NCBI GenBank assembly: GCA_017614715.1
Contig: JAGABI010000020.1
Span: 1 to 53,179, forward strand
DNA length: 53,179 nt
Reading direction: 5' to 3'
Origin: Bacteroidales bacterium
GTDB taxonomy: Bacteria > Bacteroidota > Bacteroidia > Bacteroidales > UBA932
Below, in pieces: positions 8,411-15,875 of the stretch. Numbering within the stretch: the first letter of the stretch is position 1; the number at the start of each line of letters is the position of its first letter. The notes beneath the pieces are model-generated. The model ran no database searches and was not told where the DNA came from. It saw only the letters and a list, made by a program, of their open reading frames with translations. The translations under genes were made by a program, and so were the position numbers.

Positions 8411-9658
8411 TTAATCGGTGAGCATCATTGTGCGGAAATCATCAATATCCTGCTGGGAAACTTTTGCAATGTTGAGAAGGTATGCTTCAGCCCCCTCTGC
8501 GAGGGTTCCGCCGGCGGCCCTGATCCAAAGATAAGGAACAACGTCGTTGTAAACCCACTCCATGCGGGTGTTCTTGAAAATAGGTTCCGGGTTTTTGGGT
8601 TTTTCAGAAGAAGAGACACTGTAGCCTACAGGTGCAAAATAGGTCACCTCGTATGCCTTGCCGATGTCGCCTTCGCGTACGCCCAGCAGGGCGAGCAGCA
8701 GGATATCCAGGGTACCGGTACGGTCGCGGCCCAGCGAGCAGTGGAAAAATACCGGCTTGCCGGCGCGCAGGCTGTTCACGATAAACTCAAAGCACTGTTT
8801 TGTTTTCTCCTTGTCTTTGGTGAGCATGGTTCGGCCGCCCTGCTCTATGATGGGAGCACAGTGATCAAGCCCTTCAACAGCGGGGACGCTCATTGCGTCA
8901 GATGTGCCGCGAAGGTCCAGCTGTGCGCCGATGCCCTCTATCAGAACCTCCTTCTTGCCCTCTTCGTTAAGCATTACCTCCCACGGGTCGTTCATGCGGC
9001 CGCCCCTGTAGAGCATGCGGTACTTCACCGTTTTGCCGTCCAGGGTTTTCCATCCGCCCAGGTCGCGCACATTGCGCACACCGCCGCCATCACCCTGGAA
9101 ATGAACCTGATGCAGGAGACCGGTGGTGCTGAAGCCACCCTCCTTGATGATTTTCCCTTTTGCCGTGGTTACTTTATAGGTGTACTGGTCGTTGGGAACA
9201 AGGTTGCTTATGTTTATAAAACATGCGCCTTCCGGAACAGGGATATCGGCCTTCCACGCTAGCTTGTCTTCCAGATGCAGCGTAAGGGCGCCCTTGCTCA
9301 GGGCTGCCTGGCTCCAGCGGATACTGTAGGACGGCGGGATATCTGAGTCGGGCTCCTTGGTCCAGCTGAAAGCAACTCCGTTAGGGTCTTCTACGCCGGC
9401 TTCGTTATAGAGCTTTCCGTTGAAACCGCCATAGTAATCCAGCACTTTGGTAAAGGAATAATCTTTGTCGGGGTATTCCACCTCAGCGAGGAACTTCTGT
9501 ACGTTAGAGTTGGTTACCAGTACCACGTCGCCGTTCTTAAGTTCGGTCGCAGCACCTTCGTATGAGGTTTGGTCATCGGGCTCATAATTGATATTCCCTT
9601 CGCAGAATGCCAGCAGGGGGAGGACCAGCAGCAGGGAGAGCAGTTTATTTGTTTTCAT
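8411..9658 (-). CDS. Tyrosine-phosphatase-like surface lipoprotein
   Basis: Secreted phosphatase of the Y_phosphatase3 (PF13350-like) type. The signal ends in LPLLAFC (Cys19 as lipidation site), so the protein is probably membrane anchored and outside the cytoplasm. Residues about 40-180 form a fibronectin-like beta module; the catalytic P-loop is HCSLGRDRTG with Cys307 and Arg313 (CX5R). VRNVRDLGGWKT is the conserved N-terminal block of the phosphatase domain. Its paralogue, with an added Big2 domain, is encoded at 31916-33319. It lies between GH36 (6-base gap) and GH109. The location suggests a phosphorylated glycan or sugar as substrate, not protein tyrosine; this is inference. Confidence 0.85.
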   Translation of the reverse strand: MKTNKLLSLLLVLPLLAFCEGNINYEPDDQTSYEGAATELKNGDVVLVTNSNVQKFLAEVEYPDKDYSFTKVLDYYGGFNGKLYNEAGVEDPNGVAFSWTKEPDSDIPPSYSIRWSQAALSKGALTLHLEDKLAWKADIPVPEGACFINISNLVPNDQYTYKVTTAKGKIIKEGGFSTTGLLHQVHFQGDGGGVRNVRDLGGWKTLDGKTVKYRMLYRGGRMNDPWEVMLNEEGKKEVLIEGIGAQLDLRGTSDAMSVPAVEGLDHCAPIIEQGGRTMLTKDKEKTKQCFEFIVNSLRAGKPVFFHCSLGRDRTGTLDILLLALLGVREGDIGKAYEVTYFAPVGYSVSSSEKPKNPEPIFKNTRMEWVYNDVVPYLWIRAAGGTLAEGAEAYLLNIAKVSQQDIDDFRTMMLTD

Positions 9659-9664
9659 TGGCCG

Positions 9665-11485
9665 TTATTTTACTTCTATGAGATAGTTGCCTTCAAAAGT
9701 AGGAAATATTACTGGATTGTTGCCACTAATAGTGTAACTGGATTTCTCTTCAGTGGCGTATTCGGTGACGGTGTATTCCCTGTTGCCCTTGAGTCCGCGC
9801 AGCGTAATGGGATCACCGTTCCATTCTGGAGCGTAGAAGGCATAGTACATGACGCCGTCTTTCTCAATAACGTGCGCCTCCGGCTTGTCAAAGCCAAAGT
9901 CGTAGAGGTTGAGGTAGTTGCCGCGCGAGAGCATCTTCTCAGAATAGATAGGGACCCATTTGCGCAGCAGGGCCTCCTTCTCTTCTGTGAGGAGGCTGCC
10001 GCCGCACTCGGTGGCGTCGGGATTAGCCTTGGGCCAGGTAAATTTGGTGCCGATAACGCCGCCCACGCCCACCTGGGAGGGGAAATCCAGCCCGCCGTCG
10101 CTAAGCTCCACATGGTCGGCATAATATGCCAGTTCCGGGCACATAGCTGCATAGGCCTTGCGCTTCATGCGGATTTGTGCGCTGGAGGTAGGGTCGGAGG
10201 CCACCGCCTGGTTAAAATAGGGGAGGGTGAAAAAGTTGATGGCGCAGCCGCACGGGCAGAGCTGCACCACGGCGCCCGGTTTGTCTTTGAAGGCCCGCTC
10301 GCTCACCCCTTTGAAAAACTCGGGTAAACGCTCGCACGCCTCCTCCGGATAAGCTATATCGCTGGTGGGGTTGTAGTCAGGGGCACACATATTAAGATAC
10401 TGGCCGTCCAGCTTGAAGCCGTCAAAGTTCCACTCTTTAAGGAAACGGTCAACCAGATTCAGTGTGTAATTCATTGTCCCCTTGTTGATGGGGGAGAGGT
10501 ACCAGCTGTCCCACCAGCTGATATCCTCGTGGGTGCCGTCTTTCTGCACCAGCAGCAGCTCCGGTTTGTTCTGGGCGAGGTTGCTGCCGGGGTCGGCGCA
10601 CATCGGGGCCCACCAGAGCTTTGCCAAAAGGCCCGCCTCATGGATGGCGTCGGTCATCCGGCGCATTCCGTCGGGGCCAATGCGGTCGTTGGCCTCCCAG
10701 TCGCCTTCGCAAATCTGGTAGCCGTCGTCCACATCCACCCATTTGAAACCGAGTTCCACAACCTTGGGCAGGGTGCCGATCACCTCATCTACCGTGAAGG
10801 TGCGCTCGTAACCCCATGCACACCAGACGGGTTCAAAAGCCTGTTCTGGCGAAACCGGCGGCTCAAAGCCATAAGCGGCCTGCATATATTGGGCGAACAT
10901 GCGCAGAGGGTTGAAGAAGTCGCCGCTGCTGGTTATTATAAACTGGTCGTAGGCCTTGAGGGTGTCGCCAACCTGCAGGATTACCGGCTCATCAAAGTCC
11001 TGGCGGATGCAGGCTTCTGCCCGGTTGCCCCTGCGCCTTACCGGCATCGATACCAGTTTTAACACCGGCTCTGCCAACCCTACGCTGAGATTGGTTTCCG
11101 GGGTCCAGAGAGACACCATGGGGATGCCTCCGCCATAGTCGGAACCGTTCATCCCCAGGTAATTACGTTTATTGAAGCGCTTCCCCACGGGCATGGCCCA
11201 ATCCAGGCGGTCGCCGGAAGAGGTGGGCTGGAAAGACCAGATTGTTTTCCCTTCCACCACTATGCGAGACGTTTCTATGGCGGTGACCTCGACCGGTTTG
11301 GAGCCATTGTTTACGAAAGCTACGGAGCGGACTGTTAGGCCTTCGAACCCTTCCGGGCTCTGTGTGGAGACGATGGGGGTGATATTGCCGGCAACCTTGC
11401 CGTCAAATATCACGCAGTCGGTGGGCTTGGGCGCGCAGCTGGCAATGAGCAGCGACGAGACCGCAATGGCTATTATAGTTTTCAT
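9665..11485 (-). CDS. GH36-type alpha-galactosidase / alpha-GalNAcase lipoprotein
   Basis: Glycosidase of clan GH-D, expected to cleave terminal alpha-Gal or alpha-GalNAc. The signal ends LLIASC with Cys17 as the lipobox residue, so the enzyme is probably anchored in a membrane. After an N-terminal beta-sandwich, the barrel contains GYERTFTVDEV, WVDVDDGYQ, the nucleophile motif FDGFKLDGQY (Asp360) and the acid/base motif VASDPTSSAQ (Asp431). Length 606 residues fits GH36. It is the second gene of the minus operon, starting three bases after the kinase gene. In this context alpha-GalNAcase and alpha-galactosidase are both possible; motifs do not separate them with certainty. Confidence 0.88.
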   Translation of the reverse strand: MKTIIAIAVSSLLIASCAPKPTDCVIFDGKVAGNITPIVSTQSPEGFEGLTVRSVAFVNNGSKPVEVTAIETSRIVVEGKTIWSFQPTSSGDRLDWAMPVGKRFNKRNYLGMNGSDYGGGIPMVSLWTPETNLSVGLAEPVLKLVSMPVRRRGNRAEACIRQDFDEPVILQVGDTLKAYDQFIITSSGDFFNPLRMFAQYMQAAYGFEPPVSPEQAFEPVWCAWGYERTFTVDEVIGTLPKVVELGFKWVDVDDGYQICEGDWEANDRIGPDGMRRMTDAIHEAGLLAKLWWAPMCADPGSNLAQNKPELLLVQKDGTHEDISWWDSWYLSPINKGTMNYTLNLVDRFLKEWNFDGFKLDGQYLNMCAPDYNPTSDIAYPEEACERLPEFFKGVSERAFKDKPGAVVQLCPCGCAINFFTLPYFNQAVASDPTSSAQIRMKRKAYAAMCPELAYYADHVELSDGGLDFPSQVGVGGVIGTKFTWPKANPDATECGGSLLTEEKEALLRKWVPIYSEKMLSRGNYLNLYDFGFDKPEAHVIEKDGVMYYAFYAPEWNGDPITLRGLKGNREYTVTEYATEEKSSYTISGNNPVIFPTFEGNYLIEVK

Positions 11486-11488
11486 AGG

Positions 11489-12442
11489 TTAGAGGTTGAG
11501 CTCTTGTCCAAAACGGCTGAGGCACACCTGGCGGACTGCCTCAAGTGATGCAAATGCGCCTGTGCCGCCGGCGGCGGTGGTGTTCACGGCGCCGGTGAGA
11601 TTGCCGGTACGCTGGCACTGTTCAAGCGGCAGCCCCTTTACAAAGGCGCTTACGAAGCCGGCATTGCAACTGTCGCCCGCACCGATAGCGTCCACCACAT
11701 CCTTATTGAGGAATGCGGGCAGGGTGGTGCGGCTTCCGTCCTTCTTAATCAGTAACGACCCCTTGCTGCCGCACTTGAGCATCATTGCAAAGCCCAGATA
11801 TGGCTGGACCTCTGCGATGGCGCTCTCCAGATTGTCCTTGCCAGTGAGGCACTGGAGCTCCTTCTCGTTGGGCATGAAAACCGTAATCTTTGGGAGGAGC
11901 CGCTTATAATCGAATGACCACTTCTCAACAGGGTCCCATTGGGTGTCCAAAGAAACCGTAATGCCCTTTGCTGCAGCTTTGTCAAGGATTTTTTCCAGGT
12001 CGCGGAGCACGCCCGACTGCATAAAGATGGAGCTGAGGTGGATGTGTTTCGTTTCTTCAAAAACTTCCGGATTGATATCACCGATGCCCATCACGTCCAT
12101 CGCTCCCTGGTATGTGAGCACTGCGCGATCCTCCCCGTAGCTCATGCAGATGGAGGCTCCGGTGGGGACGTCCCCCTCTACCAGATAGCGGGTGTCGACA
12201 CCGCGCGCCTCCAGCGAAGTGCGTACAAGTGAGCCGAATGAGTCGCGTCCAATCATCCCCACGAAGCATACCCTGCTCCCCAGGGAGGCGGCGTTTGCGG
12301 CAAAAATAGCGGTGGAACTACCCAGTGTGACGGTCATGTCCCGGGCAAATTTTTCTTTCCCGATTTCTGGTTCTGATTCTATCCTGTTGAGGATGATATC
12401 TACGTTGAGCTCCCCTATGGCAGCGATGTCGTACTTTTTCAT
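11489..12442 (-). CDS. PfkB-family sugar kinase
   Basis: Cytoplasmic kinase of the ribokinase/PfkB family, 317 residues. The N-terminal block AAIGELNVDII and the glycine-rich substrate lid GSSTAIFAANAASLG are present, and the C-terminal signature DAIGAGDSCNAGF carries the catalytic Asp of the anion hole. It is the first gene of the operon with GH36, phosphatase and GH109 and is divergent from the DeoR-type regulator. Two roles fit: GalNAc or galactosamine kinase (no PTS genes are seen, so the sugar probably enters unphosphorylated), or tagatose-6-phosphate kinase acting after AgaS. The sequence alone does not decide. A TAATTTTG box on the minus strand at 12469-12476 is a likely promoter element. 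Confidence 0.85.
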   Translation of the reverse strand: MKKYDIAAIGELNVDIILNRIESEPEIGKEKFARDMTVTLGSSTAIFAANAASLGSRVCFVGMIGRDSFGSLVRTSLEARGVDTRYLVEGDVPTGASICMSYGEDRAVLTYQGAMDVMGIGDINPEVFEETKHIHLSSIFMQSGVLRDLEKILDKAAAKGITVSLDTQWDPVEKWSFDYKRLLPKITVFMPNEKELQCLTGKDNLESAIAEVQPYLGFAMMLKCGSKGSLLIKKDGSRTTLPAFLNKDVVDAIGAGDSCNAGFVSAFVKGLPLEQCQRTGNLTGAVNTTAAGGTGAFASLEAVRQVCLSRFGQELNL

Positions 12443-12500
12443 AATGTTTCGGATTTACCTCTTGGATACAAAATTAATCTTTTTTTCGAAAGTTTTTGCA

Positions 12501-12536
12501 TTTCGTTTGGTTTCATTTGAAAAAATATTATCTTTG
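12501..12536 (+). promoter_or_regulatory. deoR-type gene promoter with tandem operator-like repeats
   Basis: TTTG at 12506-12509, a 19-base spacer and TATCTTTG at 12529-12536 match the Bacteroidota promoter. Two copies of TTTCRTTTG lie at 12501-12509 and 12511-12519, exactly ten bases apart (one helical turn), and the first contains the -33 element. This fits autorepression by the DeoR-family protein encoded downstream. The same region also serves the divergent kinase operon. Confidence 0.65.
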
Positions 12537-12572
12537 TTGTAAAAGAAACAAAATCACAAACAAAACACCGTT

Positions 12573-13364
12573 ATGGATATTTACGATTCTGCGCAGGGAC
12601 GGCGTTCTGCAATACTGCAGCGGCTGCGCGAAGATTCCTCGGTTAATGTATCGGAACTGAGCCGTGAATTTGGCGTGTCGGAAGTCACCATACGAAAAGA
12701 CCTCCGCATCCTCAAAGAGCGCAAGCTGCTTATCCGCGTCCACGGCGGCGCAATAGTGGGGGCATCTCCCTCCGTGAGCGATGTGGAAGAGGACGACTTC
12801 AATTTCAAGCAGATGGTAAACTCCCGCGAAAAGGAGGCTATCGGCCGTGCCGCCGCCGCTCATATAAAGAATGGCGACACAATTATGATTGACTCCGGCA
12901 CCACAGCTCTGGAGGTGGCCAAGAACCTGCATAAATTCAGCGAGTTGACCATAATAACCAACTCCGTCAACGCCATGGCGGAGGCGCTCAAATACCGGCG
13001 TTTCAGGGTGATTCTGCTGGGCGGTTCGGTGCGTGAGTCCAGTAATTCGCTGGTGGGTCCGTTGGCGGAATCCAACCTCAAACTTTTCTATTGTGACAAA
13101 CTCTTCCTGGGGGTGGACAGCTTCAGTATGGAAGACGGTCTCTCCACCCCGAGCATGGAGGAGGCCAGCACAAACCAGGTGATGATCTCTCGCGCGCGCG
13201 AAGTAATAGCGGTGTTCGACTCCTCCAAGGTAAACAAGCGTTCCCTGGCTTTTATCGCGATGCCTGAAAAGCTGAGTACCGTTATTACAGATAACCGGAT
13301 GCCAATGAGTGTCCGCAACCAGCTTACCGCGATGAATATCAACGTGGAAACGGTTACCGTTTAA
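12573..13364 (+). CDS. DeoR-family regulator, AgaR-like
   Basis: A 263-residue DeoR-family transcription factor. Residues about 8-60 form the winged helix-turn-helix (VNVSELSREFGVSEVTIRKDL is the recognition region), followed by the family linker RVHGGA. Residues 75-255 are the sugar-phosphate-sensing domain with IDSGTTALEVAKNL, TNSVNAMAEAL and ILLGGSVRESS. DeoR proteins usually repress and are released by a phosphosugar. Because it is divergent from the kinase-GH36-GH109 operon and lies before agaS, the likely effector is an intermediate of GalNAc breakdown. Repeated TTTCRTTTG elements before this gene, agaS and the phosphatase pair at 33.4 kb are candidate binding sites. Confidence 0.88.
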   Translation: MDIYDSAQGRRSAILQRLREDSSVNVSELSREFGVSEVTIRKDLRILKERKLLIRVHGGAIVGASPSVSDVEEDDFNFKQMVNSREKEAIGRAAAAHIKNGDTIMIDSGTTALEVAKNLHKFSELTIITNSVNAMAEALKYRRFRVILLGGSVRESSNSLVGPLAESNLKLFYCDKLFLGVDSFSMEDGLSTPSMEEASTNQVMISRAREVIAVFDSSKVNKRSLAFIAMPEKLSTVITDNRMPMSVRNQLTAMNINVETVTV

Positions 13365-13408
13365 TAAATCGAAACCCTTCGAAGCCTTTTTTTCGATAAG
13401 AATAGCAA

Positions 13409-13445
13409 CAAAACGAAACATTTTGATTTGGTTCTATTAACTTTG
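13409..13445 (+). promoter_or_regulatory. agaS promoter with operator-like element
   Basis: TAACTTTG at 13438-13445 is a good -7 box, 22 bases before the agaS start codon. The -33 position has no TTTG, but CAAAACGAAAC at 13409-13419, the reverse complement of GTTTCGTTTTG, covers it. This matches the elements found at the deoR-type gene and at 33.4 kb, in inverted orientation. Confidence 0.5.
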
Positions 13446-13467
13446 TAGGGATTCATAATAGAAAATC

Positions 13468-14583
13468 ATGATACAGTTACAAGATTTACACACGTACAAA
13501 GAGATTCGTCAGCAGCCCAGGGTTTGGAAAGAGGCTTACGAAATCATTCTCCGTCAAAAGGGAGAGATAAAAGCGTTTGTTGATAAATACCTCTCAGAGG
13601 GTTTCGAAATCGTCATGACCGGCGCCGGCACCTCTGCATATATAGGTGACGCGCTGGAGCCTGCGCTTTTTGACACCAGGTTCCGCGGCGCGCGTGCAAT
13701 CGCCACCACCGATATCCTTACGGCTCCTGAGTTCTATTTTAACAAGGATAGCAAGGTGCTGCTCATCTCCTTTGCCCGCAGCGGCAACAGCCCTGAGAGC
13801 ATTGGCGCAGTAAAGGCCGTGGAGGCCACAGCCGGGCAGATAGCACACATTTTCATAACCTGCAACGCAGAAGGCGAACTGGCAAAGAGAAAGGGTGACA
13901 ACGTGCTCTGCATCCTCCTTCCCCCCGAAACAAACGATATTTCGCTGGCAATGACCAGCAGCTACTCCACCATGCTGCTCTCCTGCTCCCTGGTGGCAAA
14001 TATTGATAAGATTGAGCAGCAGAAGGAGTTTATCTACACCCTGTCCGACTGCGTGGCGGCTGCCATGGATAAGTATCAAGATAAGATAGAGCAGATAACC
14101 AAGCGCGATTTCAAGCGTGCCATCTTCCTGGGCAGCGGTCCCCTGCAGGGCGTTGCCGAGGAGTGCCGACTCAAGCTTCAGGAGCTCACAGACGGCGGCG
14201 TTATGTGCGCCTTTGACTCTTTCCTCGGCTTCCGTCACGGCCCCAAGGCGCTGGTTAATCCGGAATCGCTGCTGGTTTATCTGGTCTCTCCCAAAGAGAA
14301 GATCCGCCGTTACGAACTGGACCTGATACGCCAGATACAGTCCAACAACAAGGTGCAGGCACATGTCGTGGTTTGTCTCAATGCTCCCGACGTCCCCTGT
14401 GACCTTTGCGTAGAGCTTGGCTTCACCGAGGATATGCCGGCCTGCTACGGCTGCGTGGCGTATGTTTTCGTGGGCCAGTTGCTGGGTATGTTCAAATCCA
14501 TCGACCGCGGGCTGTGCCCCGACACCCCTTCGGTTTCCGGCAACATCTCCCGCGTGGTAGAAGGTGTTACACTGTACATATAA
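13468..14583 (+). CDS. agaS: Galactosamine-6-phosphate deaminase/isomerase AgaS
   Basis: Cytoplasmic enzyme that converts galactosamine-6-phosphate to tagatose-6-phosphate and ammonia. The protein has two SIS sugar-isomerase domains (about 35-180 and 205-350). It carries blocks I recognise from E. coli AgaS: RQQPRVW, MTGAGTSAYIGD, LLISFARSGNSPES, LAMTSS, FLGSGPLQGVA, GFRHGPKALVNPE and DTPSVSGNISRVVEGV. Length (371) is normal. It follows the DeoR-type gene by about 100 bases with its own promoter and is followed after 18 bases by the GatZ/KbaZ-type gene. GlmS- or NagB-like roles are unlikely because the amidotransferase domain is absent and the motifs are AgaS-specific. Confidence 0.93.
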   Translation: MIQLQDLHTYKEIRQQPRVWKEAYEIILRQKGEIKAFVDKYLSEGFEIVMTGAGTSAYIGDALEPALFDTRFRGARAIATTDILTAPEFYFNKDSKVLLISFARSGNSPESIGAVKAVEATAGQIAHIFITCNAEGELAKRKGDNVLCILLPPETNDISLAMTSSYSTMLLSCSLVANIDKIEQQKEFIYTLSDCVAAAMDKYQDKIEQITKRDFKRAIFLGSGPLQGVAEECRLKLQELTDGGVMCAFDSFLGFRHGPKALVNPESLLVYLVSPKEKIRRYELDLIRQIQSNNKVQAHVVVCLNAPDVPCDLCVELGFTEDMPACYGCVAYVFVGQLLGMFKSIDRGLCPDTPSVSGNISRVVEGVTLYI

Positions 14584-14601
14584 TTTTTATACCGAGATAT
14601 A

Positions 14602-15828
14602 ATGCCCAAGACAGAACAATTGCTCCGCCGCATAGACGCTCTCGAGAAGCAGACAGGAGTGCGCCGCACCATCTTTGCTGCGTGCCCCAACTCTCCGGCG
14701 GTTATCTCCGCCTCGCTGCGGGCGGCCAAGAGAAACAACGCCCCCATCTACTTTGCAGCCACCCTCAACCAGGTTGACTGCGACGGCGGATATACCGGCA
14801 TGACCCAGGAGGCATTCTGCCGCACGGTCCGTTTTGAGACTGAAAAGATTAATTTCACCGGTCCGGTTATCATAGCCATTGACCATGGCGGTCCCTGGCT
14901 CAAAGACAAACAGCGCACGGAGCGCTGGTCTGTAGAGGATGCCATGAACGGCGTAAAGCGCTCTTTTGAGGCCGCTGTCCTGGCCGGTTACGACCTGATC
15001 CATGTGGATCCCACCGTGGATATCAACGTCCCCAAGGGTGAAATTATAGATATCCGCCTGGTGGCTGCGCGCACCGTGGAACTCATAGCTCACGTGGAGA
15101 ACTTCCGCAAGCAGCACGGCCTGCCGGAGATATCTTACGAGGTGGGTACAGAAGAGGTTCACGGCGGCCTGGCAGACGAGACCACCTTTGACACCTTTAT
15201 CAGTGAACTCAAGCGCGGGCTCAGCGAGGTTGGTCTGGGTAACGTGTGGCCCTGCTTTATTGTTGGCAAGGTGGGCACCGACCTGGACACCACCATTTTC
15301 GACGGCGAAGTTGCCCGCCGGCTCACGGCAAAGGTCCGTCCGCTGGGTAGTTACATCAAGGGACACTATACCGACGATGTGGCCAACCCGGAGGAATATC
15401 CGCTGTGCGGCATGGGCGCCGCCAATGTGGGCCCCGAGTTCACCATGAGCGAGTATCGCGCCCTCTGCGAGCTGGAAGAGCTTGAAAAGCGCCACGAGGC
15501 GGAGGGCCGTGTGGCAGTCCTCTCCAATATGCGGGAGGTGCTGCTTGAGGCGGTCCGCGACTCCCACCGCTGGGAAAAGTGGCTGCATGAAGATGAAAAG
15601 GGCAAGGATCTGCCGGAGCTCACGCTGGAGCGCCAGGACTGGATTGTTGCCACCTGCTGCCGCTATATCTGGCAGCAGCCCCGCCCCCTGGCAGCCCGTG
15701 GCCAGCTCTACGCAAACCTTGGCCGCCTCGGCATCGATGCAGAAGAGATAGTGCTCGGCCGCATAGAACGCGATATGGACAAATATTTCCGTGCGTTCAA
15801 CCTCATAGGACTCAATGATTTGTTGTAA
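14602..15828 (+). CDS. GatZ/KbaZ-family protein (tagatose-bisphosphate aldolase subunit family)
   Basis: A 408-residue member of the GatZ/KbaZ family (PF08013). In enterobacteria these are described as non-catalytic partners of the class II tagatose-1,6-bisphosphate aldolase KbaY/GatY; some relatives have been reported as tagatose-6-phosphate 4-epimerases. The family block NQVDCDGGYTGMTQEAF is clear at about 53-69. Candidate metal ligands are retained: IDHGGPW, IHVDPTVD, YEVGTEEVHGG and KGHYTDD. No KbaY/GatY gene is in the window, so it may act alone, for example by epimerising tagatose-6-phosphate to fructose-6-phosphate; that is inference. It is coexpressed with agaS and is followed 47 bases later by susC. 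Confidence 0.85.
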   Translation: MPKTEQLLRRIDALEKQTGVRRTIFAACPNSPAVISASLRAAKRNNAPIYFAATLNQVDCDGGYTGMTQEAFCRTVRFETEKINFTGPVIIAIDHGGPWLKDKQRTERWSVEDAMNGVKRSFEAAVLAGYDLIHVDPTVDINVPKGEIIDIRLVAARTVELIAHVENFRKQHGLPEISYEVGTEEVHGGLADETTFDTFISELKRGLSEVGLGNVWPCFIVGKVGTDLDTTIFDGEVARRLTAKVRPLGSYIKGHYTDDVANPEEYPLCGMGAANVGPEFTMSEYRALCELEELEKRHEAEGRVAVLSNMREVLLEAVRDSHRWEKWLHEDEKGKDLPELTLERQDWIVATCCRYIWQQPRPLAARGQLYANLGRLGIDAEEIVLGRIERDMDKYFRAFNLIGLNDLL

Positions 15829-15875
15829 TCCTGTTAGATTTTGGTCAGATATTCATTTTAATATATAATAACCAG

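Noticed and set aside
7075-8421. A 448-codon plus-strand open frame opposite the GH109 gene.
   Set aside because: It lies wholly antisense to a well-recognised gene, has no family motif, and reads as the GC-rich shadow frame.
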